From NCBI GenBank assembly GCA_947471745.1, contig CANJKZ010000423.1:1302001-1366000 (forward strand): a stretch of 64,000 nt of DNA, read 5' to 3'. Of this stretch, positions 23,246 to 34,780 are shown one piece after another. The notes below the pieces were generated by a model, which searched no databases, was not told where the DNA came from, and saw nothing but the letters and a program-made list of their open reading frames with translations. Positions within the stretch are counted from its first letter, which is position 1; each line of letters opens with the position of its first letter. The translations under genes and the position numbers were made by a program. This DNA is from Closterium sp. Naga37s-1. Its lineage: Eukaryota > Streptophyta > Zygnematophyceae > Desmidiales > Closteriaceae.

Positions 23246-26200
23246 ATGGACGACTACGATGCTCTCGAGGATTTCGACTTCGAGCAGACGCTCGGCCCCG
23301 GCCCGCTTCCGCCGTCCGCGCCCGCCTTCAGCACCGCTGTCCCCTCCTCCGCGCCCGGCGCGGCGGCATCCGCGGAGCCGAGCGCCGGCCCGGGCGCAAC
23401 CGGCGGAGCGGGCGGCGGCAATTTCGGCTCGCGGGCCGATGGGTTCGGCGGGGGTTCGTCGCAGCACGCGCAACCCGCGTACCAGCAGCAGCAGCAACAC
23501 CATCAATTCCCGCAGAGTCAGCAGCATCAGCAGCAACAGCAGCAGCAGCCGCCGCATCAGCAGCAGGCGCACGACATGGGAGGCGGGCACGGGGGAGGTC
23601 CGCCGCCTGCCGGTTTCCGGCGGAATTACCGGCAGACCGTTTGCCGGCACTGGCTGCGCGGGCTGTGCATGAAGGGGAACGACTGCGGGTTTCTGCATCA
23701 GTACGACAAGAGCCGCATGCCCGTTTGCCGGTACTTTGCGCGGTGGGGCGAGTGCAGGGAGCTTGACTGCGTGTACAAGCACACCAACGAAGACGTCAAG
23801 GAGTGTAACATGTACGTTACGGCTTATTAAAATGTGACGGTTTACTGATTCGTGACTGCTTTATCAGCTGTATTTATTGGTCGACTCAGCAGGCTCTTGT
23901 GCTGATGCTTTTGACGGTTGCGGCGGTTATCTTGCTCTTTTAGAAGTCTGTACATGTGTGTGCGTTAGGATATTAGTAAGCTTTAGGCTATACGTGTTTG
24001 CTCTCTGTTTCTCCTCAGAGGGGCAGGAGTTGGCATTTTTGCGATTGTTTCTTTGTAATTCCTGCATCAATTATTTTTTGTCAATATTCTTTCCTGATTA
24101 TAATAAAAAGCTTTCCTTTTGCTCCTCCTGTCCATTTCAGCCAGAATCTTCTGTGCATGTGCTGCCTTTGGCGCACACATGTCTATTCAGTGCACAGAAT
24201 TGCGTGCATTGACTTGACTCGTTACCATTCCTGCATTTTCTCACTGTATTCTCCTGCACATCCTGATTGCGCTTTTTATTGCAAGCAAGCAGGCTTGTGA
24301 GAATTGTGGCGCTATTTCCGACACCTCAAGACCCATGTTATTACAGACCCTGCCTGGCCTGCCATCCTCATAGCCTAATGTTGCTCGTGCTCTCCATTGC
24401 TCTTGCTCTCTGCTCATCTGCTCATGAGATACGGCCTAATGGCTCTGTGAACGTTGCTCTTGCTCGCTGCTGTGTGCCGTTACCCATATTTCTGATTAAT
24501 CATCCCTGTTACCCATAGTCCCCCCACTCCCGCTCCCCCTTCCCCTTCTGCTTCCCCTTTCCCTTCCCCCCCCCCAGGTACAAGCTCGGATTCTGCCCGA
24601 ACGGCCCTGATTGCCGGTACCGACATATGAAGCTGCCCGGCCCGCCCCCTCCTGTAGAGGCCCTAGCGGAAAAGTTTCAGCTGCAGCTGCAGCAGCGCCC
24701 CCCCTTCCACTTCGCGGGGGGGATGGGAGGCGGGGGAGGGGGCATGGGGGGAGGCATGGGGGGAGGCATGGGGGGTGGCATGGGAGGTGGCATGGGGGGT
24801 GGTATGGGGGGAATGGGGATGGGGAACGGGGGACCGATGGGGGGAGGCAACAAACCTGTGCGGTTCTTTTCTGGGCCTGGCGGGATGGAGCAGCAGGGGG
24901 GCGGGGGGATGGGCGCACATGGCGGGGGCGGAATGGGGGTAGGGGGAGGCATGGGCGGAGGCATGGGGGGAGGAACGGGGCAAGGGGGAATGGGACCAGG
25001 GGGGAACATGGGGCCTGGGGGAGGAGCAGGTGGGGGTATGGGCGGAGGCGGGGGAGGTGGGATTGGGGGAGGAGGGGAGATGGGGCAAGGGGGGCAAATG
25101 GGACAAGCAGGCGGGGGAGCAGGGCCTGCTGGGGGGATGGGCGCAGACGGAGGGGGGATGGGGCCAGGCGGAGGGGGAATGGGGCAAAGCGGAGGGGGAA
25201 TGGGGGCGGGCGGAGGGGCAGGGGGGGCAGCTGTGAATCAGCAAGCGCAGCAAACAGGGCAGCAGGGACAGGGGGGGCAGGCGCAGCAGGGGGGGCAGCA
25301 GCAGCAAGGGGGAGGAGGGATGCAAGGGGTGAGTAGGGCCACGGGCGAAGGGGGAGAAGTGGGCGCACCCACAGGGGGAGGCGGAGGCGGAGGCGGAGGG
25401 GGAGGCGGAGGGGGAGGGGGGCAGGGAGGGGTTGCCAATGGGGTGGGGAACGGAAGGGACGGGGCAGAGGCAGGGGGTGGGATGGGCGGTATGGGGACTG
25501 CTGAAGGTGGTGCCACTGCTGCTACTGGTGGGGGTAGTAGTGGTGAAGGTGGTGGTGGGGGAGGAGGGGCGGCACACATGCCAAATCAGGCAAATGCTCC
25601 TAATCAGGGGCATATGCAGCAACAGCAAGGGATGGCGGCTCAAGCAGGAGGCATTGGAGGAGGGGGAGGGATGAGTGGAGGGATGGGTGGAGGGATGGGG
25701 GGAGGGATGGGGGGAGGGGGAATGGGCGGGGGAGCAGGTGGAATGCACGGGGAGGGGGGGATGATGATGGGGGATGCGTCAGCAGCAGGCATGGGAGCAG
25801 CAATGGCGCCATCTCCGCCCATGAGCCTCGCCATCCCGCCACCACCCGGCACAACCAGGTGTGTGGGTGCGTGCGTGCGTGTGTGTGTGTGTGCCTGGAG
25901 AACTTTGAGCTGTCAGTGCGCAGGGGCATGTGACCCATTGCAGCACACAATTGAACGGCGCCCCCCTCCTTTTGCCCCCGACCGCCTTCCCCTTTCCCCC
26001 CTCTCCCCTCCCCTTTCGTCTCAGATACTTCATAGTGAAGAGCAACAATCCGGAGAATCTGGAGCTGTCAGCGCAGCTGGGCATGTGGGCGGCTGACCAA
26101 TCAGCCTCCCCAACCACCTCCCCTTTCCCTGCCCTCCCCCTCCACCGTCCTCTCATTTCCCCTTCCCCCCCCCCCCTGCAGGTACTTCATAGTGAAGAGC

Positions 26201-29200
26201 AACAATCTCGAGAACCTAGAACTGTCGGCGCAGAGGGGCATGTGGGCGACACACCGCAACAACGAGGGGAAGCTGAATGAGGCTTATGAGTCGTGCGACA
26301 GTGTCATCCTCATCTTCTCCGTTAACGAAACCAGGCACTTCCAGGTGAGAGAGAGGCAGCATGGATCTGAGGTGGCAGTTCTAGGTTGAAGTGAATGACA
26401 GGTGAGGGGGGAAGCTAGGCTAGGGGGTGCAGAGTGGGTTGAAAGTTGAAACCGAACGAGGCGTATGAATCATGTGACAGCGTTGTGATGATATTCTCTC
26501 GTGCATTGAGGTGTATTTTGTATTGAGGCGTATGAATCATGTGACACCTCAATGACAGCGTTGTGATGATATTCTCTGTTGACGAAACCCGGCACTTCCA
26601 AGTGACGGTTGAAAGCAGGTGCTGAACTTAGAGGTGACGGTGTGAAAAAAGGTGATAAACTTTCATGTGAGGGGTGAAAGCAGGTGATGAACTTTTCCCA
26701 CTCCTAACCCCACTCCCCACTCCCCTCTCCTCATTTTCACCCCTCGCTCTTCCACGCATGCAGGGTTGTGCACTGATGATGTCGCGCATAGGAGCCGTGG
26801 TGGGGGGAGGGCCGTGGAAGTATGCTGTCTTGCCTAGTGCTTACTCTCACCCCCATCACCACACTCCCTCTTCCATGCGTGCAGGGCTGTGCACTGATGA
26901 TGTCGCGCATAGGAGCCGTGGTGGGGGGAGGGCCGTGGAAGTATGCTCAGCGAATGGGCAGCTATGGACAGAACTTTCGCATCCGATGGCTCAAGGTGAG
27001 GAGGGATAGGGGGGGGGGTTGTGGGGGTGCACTGAGTAAGCACGAGGTGGAGTAGCTACAGCTCATCTTGAGCTCTGAGTATGCTCAGCGGATGGGCAGC
27101 TATGGTAAGAACTTCCGCATTAGATGGCTCAAGGTGAGGGGGAGAGGGGAGAGGGGAGGCCGCTACAGCTCAGCTACAGCTCAGCTACAGCTCTAGGTAG
27201 CAGATGGCGTAAGGTGAGGGTGGGGCGCAGGAGCAATGAGTACGCACCGCGGATGGGCGGCTATGGACAGAACTTCCGAATTAGATGGCTCAAGGTGAGG
27301 AGGGAGGAGGGAGGAGGGTGGGGTGGACTGAGTAAGCAGGAAGGAGGCCACCGCTGATCTTAAGCTCTGAGTATGCTCAGAGGATGGGCAGCTATGGTGA
27401 AAATTTTTGCATGAGATGGCTCAAGGTGAGGGGGAGAGGGAGGGGGGAGGAGAGGAGGGGAGAGGAGTGGGGAGGGGAGAGGGGAGAGAGGGCTGTGTGA
27501 GCTATCCTTCAACAAGAGGCAGCCTCTGTGCAACCAGTGCAACAACATCCACGGAAAGACCAGCCTTCCCTGCCCACACTCGCTCTCCACCCTTCCACCC
27601 AGCGGTGTGCTTGCTAGCTGTGAGCACGCTTTCACAATATGGCCGGCCGTTTTCCCACTGCTCATACCCGTCCTGCCCTTGTCCTTTCCTACCCTTGGCC
27701 TTTCCTTCCCTTGTCCTATTCTTCCCTTGTTTTTCCTTTTCTAGCTGTGCGAGCTCTCTTTCAACAAGACCCGTCACCTGCGCAACCAGTACAACGACAA
27801 CCAGCCCGTCAAGATCAGCCGCGATTGCCAGGAGGTGGAGCCGTCAGCAGGCGAGCAGCTCACAGCTCTTCTCTACCGCGAGCCAGACGCTCCTTTGCTG
27901 GTACGTGCCCCCCTTTTCTAAATGACTCAAGATTGCCGATAGTACGTAGGGTGCGATTGCCAGGAGGTGGAGCCGTCAGCAGGCGAGCAGCTCACTGCGC
28001 TGCTCTACCGCGAGCCAGACGCACCCCTCCTGGTGAGTGATGCATGTTTCAAGGTGAGTCAAAATGTTGACACGCCTCAGGAGATTGCCAGTAAGTAGAT
28101 GCGATTGTCAGGAGGTGGAGCCGTCAGCAGGCGAGCAGCTCACAGCGCTTCTCTACCGCGAGCCAGACGCTCCTTTGCTGGTACGTGCGCCATGTTTCTA
28201 GGTGACTGGGGATGATAGTCTCTTGTGCTGACTCCCCTGCTGGTACGTATGTGCCTTGCGCCCTGCTGCTGAGCACTTCTCTGTCCCCTTTCTCTTGCCC
28301 CTTCTTTCACCCGTCCTCCCCCCTCCTCTCGGCCGTCCTCTGCCCCTCAACTCTTCCTGTCACCCTTCCGCTCACCCCTTTATTTCTTTCCTCTCTCCCC
28401 TACCCCTCAGGCCACGGCACACGAAACAGAGAATTTGAGACTATGGAGCAGCAACCTCAGGCGGTGCCCTGCTGAATTGCCCCTTGTGTTGACCTGCCTT
28501 CCCTTTCCCTTGTGCTCTCTCATTCACCCTCCCCAACCCCCCCGCAGGCCACGGCACGGGAAGCAGAGAAGAAGAGACTAATGGAGCAGCAGGCTCAGGC
28601 GCAGGGGAGGGGGGGCATGGGGGGAGGGATGGGCGGAGGGATGGGGGCAGGGATGGGCGGAGGGATGGGCGGAGGTATGGGGGGAGGGATGGGTGGAGGG
28701 ATGGGTGGGATGGGGGGAATGGGCATGCACATGGGCATGGGAATGGGAGGAATGGGGATGGGGGATATGGGGGGTATGGGTGGTATGGGTGGCATGGGGG
28801 GCATGGGGGGTATGGGTATGGGCATGAATATGGGTGGTGGAGCTGGTGGTATGGGTTCAAATGGGTATGGCATGGGCATGCATATGGGTGGTGGTGGCGG
28901 TGGGGGGGGGAGTGGCGGGGCTGGGGGGAATGGGGGGAATACAGGCATGCGTCAGGCAGGGAACAAACGAGCGAGTCAGAAGAAAGAAGAGGAGGAGGAA
29001 GAGGAGGATTCAGATGATGATGATGACGATGACGATGATTCTGATGAGGATGATGATTCTGATGAGGATGATGAGGAGAGCGAAGAGGAAAAGGAGAAGG
29101 AAAAAGGAGGGCAGAGGAGTGGGGGTCAAGCAGGGACACAGGTGTTGAGAGGAAGAGAAGGAAGTGGAACAGGAGGAGGAGGCGGTAGAGGAGGAGGAGG

Positions 29201-29624
29201 GCGAGGGGTGGGAGAGCTAGAAGGGTCAACTGGGGGGAGCAGAGGAAAGGCGGGTGTGGGAGAAGGGCAGCGAACCATGAATTCTGGTGGTAACCCTGTG
29301 GGTGGTAACATTAAGAGCAATGATCCAAGGATTGCTAGGAACGCAGGTGCTTCTGGTGGCCGCGGCGCAGGTGCAACCTCGAGCGGAGGTTCAGGGCGAG
29401 GTTCGGCTCGAGCAGGTCCGGATGACCAGCGTCGGAGCCTCGGCTCGGGCCAAAGCAGCGGAGGGGTGGGAGGTGATGGCGAGAGGGGGATAGGAGTGAG
29501 AAAGAGGGTTATGGATGGGGAGTCGGGGGGGAGGGAAGGTGTGGAAGCGGAGAGGAGAGCGGGAGGGAGGAGTGAGAAGGGGAGTGTGGCAGAGAGAAGG
29601 GATCCGAGAATGAGAAGGGGTTAG
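23246..29624 (+). CDS. CPSF30: CPSF30 with YTH domain (m6A-reader polyadenylation factor)
   Basis: Subunit of the cleavage and polyadenylation specificity factor in its long, plant-type form. Exons: 23246-23811, 24578-25858, 26182-26344, 26885-26995, 27745-27900, 28548-29624, phase-consistent, about 1117 aa. Three CCCH fingers: VCRHWLRGLC..CGFLH, VCRYFARWGEC..CVYKH, and CNMYKLGFC..CRYRH, the last split by intron 1. A Gly/Met/Gln-rich linker of about 400 residues follows. The YTH domain starts near residue 616: RYFIVKSNN, GMWATHRNNEGKLNEAYES, ILIFSVNETRHFQGCA, SRIGAVVGGGPWKY, NFRIRWLKLCELSF. The Trp residues in MWAT and GPWK are the expected cage positions. The tail has a second Met/Gly repeat, an acidic Asp/Glu run and Arg/Gly-rich sequence. 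Introns 2-5 are packed with partial exon copies. Confidence 0.95.
24719..25760 (+). repeat. G-rich coding repeat encoding Met-Gly-Gly tracts, CPSF30 exon 2
   Basis: Degenerate units of GGGATGGGNGGAGG encode (MGGG)n with Gln/Gly interludes. The G runs on the coding strand could form quadruplexes in DNA or mRNA. The same unit recurs in exon 6. Confidence 0.9.
26025..26096 (+). repeat. Partial copy of CPSF30 exon 3 (acceptor plus 5' part)
   Basis: Repeats the acceptor and YFIVKSNNPENLELSAQLGM coding of the true exon at 26182, with a few synonymous changes and two residue changes. The copy ends at TGGGCG without a donor, so it is not a complete exon. Confidence 0.92.
26455..26612 (+). repeat. 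Two partial copies of CPSF30 exon 3 (3' part)
   Basis: Copies starting at about 26455 and 26526 repeat GAGGCGTATGAATCATGTGA and what follows. The second continues through TTCTCTGTTGACGAAACCCG to a GTGACG donor. TTGAGGCG and ACACCTCAAT motifs are interleaved. Confidence 0.85.
26764..26825 (+). repeat. Partial copy of CPSF30 exon 4 (acceptor plus 5' part)
   Basis: Repeats GCALMMSRIGAVVGGGPWKYA, nearly identical to the true exon at 26885-26995, then diverges before any donor. Confidence 0.93.
27075..27434 (+). repeat. Three partial copies of CPSF30 exon 4 (3' part plus donor)
   Basis: Copies ending at about 27133, 27293 and 27426 repeat the YAQRMGSYGQNFRIRWLK coding end, each followed by a GTGAGG donor and related purine-rich intron sequence. 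They are diverged by several substitutions (PRMGGYGQNF and QRMGSYGENF variants). Confidence 0.92.
27487..27560 (+). repeat. Diverged 5' copy of CPSF30 exon 5
   Basis: Encodes LCELSFNK followed by altered sequence with CNQCNN. It resembles the first third of the true exon at 27745-27900. Confidence 0.7.
27950..28182 (+). repeat. Two partial copies of CPSF30 exon 5 (3' part plus donor)
   Basis: Copies at about 27950-28032 and 28100-28182 repeat the DCQEVEPSAGEQLTALLYRE region nearly exactly and end in GTGAGT and GTACGT donors. Both are preceded by sequence containing GACTCAAGA or GAGTCAAAA. Confidence 0.94.
28411..28472 (+). repeat. Partial copy of CPSF30 exon 6 (acceptor plus 5' part)
   Basis: Repeats the acceptor and GCCACGGCACNNGAANCAGA start of the last exon (true copy at 28548). 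The frame is disrupted, and a TGA follows at about 28473. Confidence 0.85.
28611..28960 (+). repeat. Second G-rich Met-Gly coding repeat, CPSF30 exon 6
   Basis: Units of GGGATGGGNGGAG and GGCATGGG encode (GGGM)n and (GMGM)n runs. It mirrors the repeat in exon 2 on the other side of the YTH domain. Confidence 0.9.
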
Positions 29625-31400
29625 AGTGGGTGTGAAGGGGTTACAGTGGGTGTGAAGGGGTTAAAGCAAGTGACAGGCCCAAGGGTGGGCGGCCGGGCAA
29701 TGAGGGGTCACGTCACCTGGTAAACTAGAGGTAGGAGAGAGTGGAGGGGTGGAAAGGAGAGGTGGTGTGCTGGGAGGAAAACTGGAGAAGTGTGTGCGGC
29801 ACGGCTGCAGTCTGTGTTTCAGTGTGATGTTATGGCACCCCTTTCCTGCATGACCTTTATAAGCAACCTCGAGTAGGTATTCGGTTCTGCCCAATGGCAA
29901 TTGGTGTGTGTGCACACACTGCTAGCCCACTTGTTACGGTACTTATTGACCTGAAATTGATCCGATATTATTATCTCTAGAGTTCTCAGTACTTGGCATG
30001 TAGGTACAGATGTGCCCATGTTACCACCTCTCAGTGTAGCTTATGGTTGCAGGGAATCTGACAGGTGACTGAATAACTCTCATGTTAAAAAATCTACCGT
30101 TAATGTGATACTAACCCGCACACGCACCAGCATGCTAATGTTTCTCTTGCAATTTGCTAGCTAGTAGCTACCCTGCTGGATGCCAAAGCAACCATATCTA
30201 AGCAGTGCTGCACATAATGGCTAGTGGCCCGCAGGCATGCCCTGTTTTGCAAGGCAATGCAATCAGTTGCATTGTTGCGTATGCTCCAAGTAGGATGTGT
30301 CTCCTACCACTTGGATTCACAAGCTCGATATCAGAATGGCCGATGCTATTGCATTGCAAGCGTATGCAGTTGATGTGAACAATGTACGGTACTGTACTCA
30401 GATCTATCCTGCCTGTGTTATCTACTGATTATTTTCACGCCACTGCAGCAGCTCATTATGGGCCTGCCCTTTGCAGAGCTTGTATTTGATGCACGAGCAT
30501 GTACGGTATCAACAGTAGCCAGGTTCTTTGTGGTTAACGTTCACAATGCGCAACCCCTGTAACTGGTGTGTTTCTACGCACAGGCCCTGTAATTAAGATG
30601 CTCCGAGGGACACGCTCTGTGATTTCTGTGCCAGGGGCACAAGTCCTGTAATTAGTGTGCTCTGATGCCTAAGCTCGGTGGTTAGTGCTCCAATGCGCGC
30701 CCTGTCAGACTGCTTCGACCCAAAGCCCTGTTATTAGCATTCTACGAGGCACAAGCTATGTGGTCAGCCCTGTGGTTAGCCCTGTGGTTAGCCCTGTGGT
30801 TAGCCCTGTGGTTAGACCTGTGGTTAGCCCTGTGATTAGCCCAGTGGTCAGCCCTGTGGTTAGCCCTGTAGTTAGCCCTGTGGTTAGCCCTGTGATTAGC
30901 CCTGTGATTAGCCCTGTGGTTAGCCCTGTGGTTAGCCCTGCGGTTAGCCCTACGCAGGGGGGTGCTGAGGTGGGTAGGTCCCATGGGGAGGCGGGTCGCA
31001 CAAGTAGGTGGGTTGCAGGGGGAGGCACGCAGAGGGGCAACCCGGGGAGGACGGGGAGGGGTTGGGGAAGGGACAGGGGAAGAGGGGTGTGGGGGGAGTG
31101 CTACGCAGGGGGAGAGGGGGGATACCATACCTGAGAGTGTTACTCGTCTAAATAACCTATCCTATCCTATCTGCTTCAACTCTAGCATAGGTCTTCATCC
31201 TTCGTCTTGAATTCCAAACGGAGCTGCTTCGGCTGTACTGCAAACAGACGAGAGGAGGAGACAATGGAGACAAGAGATGAGCTTCTCTACATGGTAGAAT
31301 CAGGTATAATATGAAATGTAGGAGTTATCCGATTCGGGCACATGGTTTACATGGATTGGGTACCTACACAATGTACATGATAAGATATACGATATGATAT
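29625..31400. other. CPSF30 3' flank and repeat-bearing intergenic DNA
   Basis: Contains small direct repeats (GTGTGAAGGGGTTA at 29630-29665), then AT-richer unique sequence. From about 30560 short phrases ending CCCTGTAATTAG or CCCTGTGGTTAG recur and condense into the 12-bp array. No gene is recognised. Confidence 0.5.
30752..30954 (+). repeat. 12-bp tandem repeat CCCTGTGGTTAG
   Basis: About 16 units with GGTTAG, GATTAG, GGTCAG and AGTTAG variants. Open frames through it (VVSP repeats) only reflect the unit being a multiple of three. The core resembles part of the 44-bp repeat at 33441. Confidence 0.94.
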
Positions 31401-31457
31401 GACATGCTGTTTCTAGGTTCAGTCTGTGTTTGGTTGCTTCTTGCTCACCTTCATATA

Positions 31458-33190
31458 CAACGATGAGCTCGGACACCAGCTGGCCACACCCCGCAAGGAA
31501 TCGCAATCCCCGCAAGTGTGGTGTAGAAGATGGAGGGGTGGGTGCAGAAACCCACCACAAGAGAAGGCCTCAAAGCACGTGCTATTGTTGTGCGCCCTTG
31601 AGCTCCAATGCTGCTGCCAAAATGTTGCTCCGCCCACTGCTGCTGATCACACCTGAAGGAGGAAACGAGAGGGGTTAAGGCACGTGAACAAAGAGGAGAG
31701 GAACAGCAGAGAAATAAGGCATCTGAATGTAGAGGAGTGAAGGTAAAAGAAACGAGAAACGGAGAGGAGATGCAACAGAGAGGCAGACAAAGAAAGATTG
31801 GGAACAGAGGAGAGGAGGGTTGAGCGAGCAGAATTACCATAAGAAGAGACTCGAATGTCTTGACCTCGCCTGTAGTCCGTCCCATGCCACCCTTGCTGTG
31901 CCTGTTTGTCAAACGGTGGTGCAGGAGGATATGAGAGGAGAGAAGGCGGCGTGAAGAAGCGGGAAGGAAGAAAGCGAGAGTTGACGGAACATAAAGCTTT
32001 GAGGAGATGCGGGATGGGAGGGGATGAGGAACGTACCACGGGATGGGAAAGAGGGCTCAGTTGATTCGCCCTTGCTTGTTGTCCCTTGCTGATATTGCTG
32101 CTGGTGCCACTCCTATGCCGTGATCGACTGCAGAGTGAAAGGCAGGGAAGGAGGAGACAAGGAAGGTATGAGAGGAGCGGCGATGACGTTCTATGAAGTT
32201 AGAGAGAGGGCTGGCTAGGCGACACAAGGAAATGTGGAGGGGACTTTAGCATGCAACATGTGGATCCCGCTTGACCGTTGCTCCTTCTGACAGAGAAGGG
32301 AGTGGCAAAGCAGACCAAACTGGCAAGCAGCACGAGGAGCTTACCATGTCGTGTCTGCCTGTTGTGTTCCCCTCAGCGCCCCATTTGCTGTCTCACCTTG
32401 CTGCCCTCGCCTAGTGGAAGATAGACAGGGACTGGAAGAGCGATGACAAGGGTGAAATTATGGAGAGAGAGAAGGTTGAAGGGAGACAGGAAAAGGAAGA
32501 GTGGTGACAGGGAAGAAAATAAAGACAGAGAAGGGCCGTTCGCGAAGGGCGAAGGTGCAGTAATACAGAACGGAATGCGGGTAGAGAAGGGGGGGGGAGA
32601 GAGTGGGAGGCAAGGAGGCAACTGCAAGTGATTGGGAGGCAATGAGGCAATTGCAAACGATCAGATTGACAAAAAGGTGAGAGTGAGGCGGAGCAGTAAC
32701 ACGTAACGATGTTTAGAGGATCGAAGGAGCAGGCAACAATGAATGCGAAAGAAAAGGATTCGTCAGAGGAGACTCACCACATCACAGTCTTCTCCCTCAT
32801 ATCTGCTCCTTCCTCTCTGCTCCCACTTGTCTGCTCCCCTGCGTCCTCCTCTGCTCCCGAACACAGGAGATGCACAAGGAGAACAAGAAGGAAGGAGGGC
32901 GATCGATTAATAGTGAAAGTCAGGCTACGGCGAGGAGAAGAGGAGTGGTACGAGAGAAGAACTTCAGGACAGGAGACTAGGGAAACCGAGAACAAGATGA
33001 CGGAAGGAGGACAACCGAATAAAAGCATAAGGCGAATCTCACCATGTACGCTGCAGAACAAGGACTTATCCTCCTCTGCGTGTATCTTCCGCTGCTCCCT
33101 CTCCTCGGCATGTATCTTCGTCTGCTTCTTCTCCTCCTCTGCTTGCATCGTCCTCTGCTACCCCTTCTCCTCCGCTCCCTATCCTACAAT
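31458..33190 (-). other. Exon-like minus-strand segments, unrecognised
   Basis: Several minus-strand blocks are bounded by plausible acceptors and GTGAG/GTAAGC donors: about 31458-31652, a block ending at the donor near 32343, one near 32778-32870, and 33031-33182 (Glu/Lys or Arg-rich depending on frame). None matches a family I know and frames are not consistent enough to join. They may belong to a fast-evolving gene with the signal-peptide exon at 34678-34780, or may be non-coding. Confidence 0.25.
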
Positions 33191-33440
33191 TCAGAACAAA
33201 TAGTGCTACAACCTAAAGGAGAAGAGAGGAGTTACAGTTTGCAGGTGAGGCGACGAGCTAAAACCTACATTCTACAGCCTGTACTATACAACAGATCAAG
33301 GCATACATCAGATAAAAAGATATCATAATGATCCCACCTATCCTCACAAAGATGTCATCCCTGTTTGTGATCGGTTCTTTCAGGTCTGGAAACATATACT
33401 GCTTGATTGTTCGTTATCCTGCTGCATGCATCAGACATAG

Positions 33441-34648
33441 GAGCTGCCCTGTAGTCAGAGTGGGGTTAGCGTACCTGTAGTTAGGCGCTGCCCTGTAGTC
33501 AGAGTGGGGTTAGCGTACCTGTAGTTAGGCGCTGCCCTGTAGTCAGAGTGGGGTTAGCGTACCTGTAGTTAGGCGCTGCCCTGTAGTCAGAGTGGGGTTA
33601 GCGTACCTGTAGTTAGGCGCTGCCCTGTAGTCAGAGTGGGGTTAGCGTACCTGTAGTTAGGTGCTGCCCTGTAGTCAGAGTGGGGTTAGCGTACCTGTAG
33701 TTAGGCGCTGCCCTGTAGTCAGAGTGGGGTTAGCGTACTGTAGTTAGGCGCTGCCCTGTAGTCAGAGGGGGGTTAGCGTACCTGTAGTTAGGCGCTGCCC
33801 TGTAGTCAGAGTGGGGTTAGCGTACCTGTAGTTAGGCGCTGCCCTGTAGTCAGAGTGGGGTTAGCGTACCTGTAGTTAGGCGCTGCCCTGTAGTCAGAGT
33901 GGGGTTAGCGTACCTGTAGTTAGGCGCTGCCCTGTAGTCAGAGTGGGGTTAGCGTACCTGTAGTTAGGTGCTGCCCTGTAGTCAGAGTGGGGTTAGCGTA
34001 CCTGTAGTTAGGCGCTGCCCTGTAGTCAGAGTGGGGTTAGCGTACTGTAGTTAGGCGCTGCCCTGTAGTCAGAGTGGGGTTAGCGTACCTGTAGTTAGGC
34101 GCTGCCCTGTAGTCAGAGTGGGGTTAGCGTACCTGTAGTTAGGCGCTGCCCTGTAGTCAGAGTGGGGTTAGCGTACCTGTAGTTAGGCGCTGCCCTGTAG
34201 TGAGAGTGGGGTTAGCGTACCTGTAGTTAGGCGCTGCCCTGTAGTCAGAGTGGGGTTAGCGTACCTGTAGTTAGGCGCTGCCCTGTAGTCAGAGTGGGGT
34301 TAGCGTACCTGTAGTTAGGCGCTGCCCTGTAGTCAGAGTGGGGTTAGCGTACCTGTAGTTAGGCGCTGCCCTGTAGTCAGAGTGGGGTTAGCGTACCTGT
34401 AGTTAGGAGCTGCCCTGTAGTTAGAGTGGGGTTAGCGTACCTGTAGTTAGGCGCTGCCCTGTAGTCAGAGTGGGGTCAGCGTACCTGTAGTTAGGCGCTG
34501 CCCTGTAGTCAGAGTGGGGTTAGCGTACCTGTAGTTAGGCGCTGCCCTGTAGTCAGAGTGGGGTTAGCGTACCTGTAGTTAGGCGCTGCCCTGTAGTCAG
34601 AGTGGGGTCAGCGTACCTGTAGTTAGGCGCTGCCCTGTAGTCAGAGTC
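33441..34648 (+). repeat. 44-bp minisatellite, about 27 copies
   Basis: Unit begins GCGCTGCCCTGTAGTCAGAG and continues TGGGGTTAGCGTACCTGTAGTTAG. Copies are almost identical; two lack one C and single changes occur in a few. The array directly abuts the candidate signal-peptide exon. High uniformity implies recent amplification or homogenisation. Confidence 0.98.
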
Positions 34649-34677
34649 GGTAAGTCCAGCCAGAGGGAGCATCTCAC

Positions 34678-34780
34678 CAGAGAAGAGTGTCTGAGCCGGT
34701 GTTGCATGCACCAGCAGCATCGCCAACAGCACCATCAGCGCTAACAGCACCAGTAGAAGCTCTGCATGCGCCATCACCAT
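34678..34780 (-). CDS. Possible first exon with a signal peptide
   Basis: From the ATG at 34780 (or 34774) the minus strand encodes a Met/Ala/His start, a strongly hydrophobic stretch of about 18 residues (LLLVLLALMVLLAMLLV), then HATPAQTLFS and a GTGAGATG donor. This has the shape of a secretory signal peptide. The downstream intron would contain the 44-bp minisatellite. No downstream exon could be tied to it securely. Confidence 0.3.

Noticed and set aside
24496..25950. Pro/His-rich frames on the minus strand opposite CPSF30 exon 2
   Set aside because: Antisense reading of G-rich repeats; no conserved domain and no splice logic.
30685..31134. Open frame with VVSP repeats, and its antisense frames
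   Set aside because: It follows the 12-bp tandem repeat, whose unit is a multiple of three. No start context, splice support or domain.
33441..34648. Regular 44-bp repeats as a CRISPR array
   Set aside because: There are no spacers; units are directly tandem, and the surroundings are eukaryotic with no cas genes.
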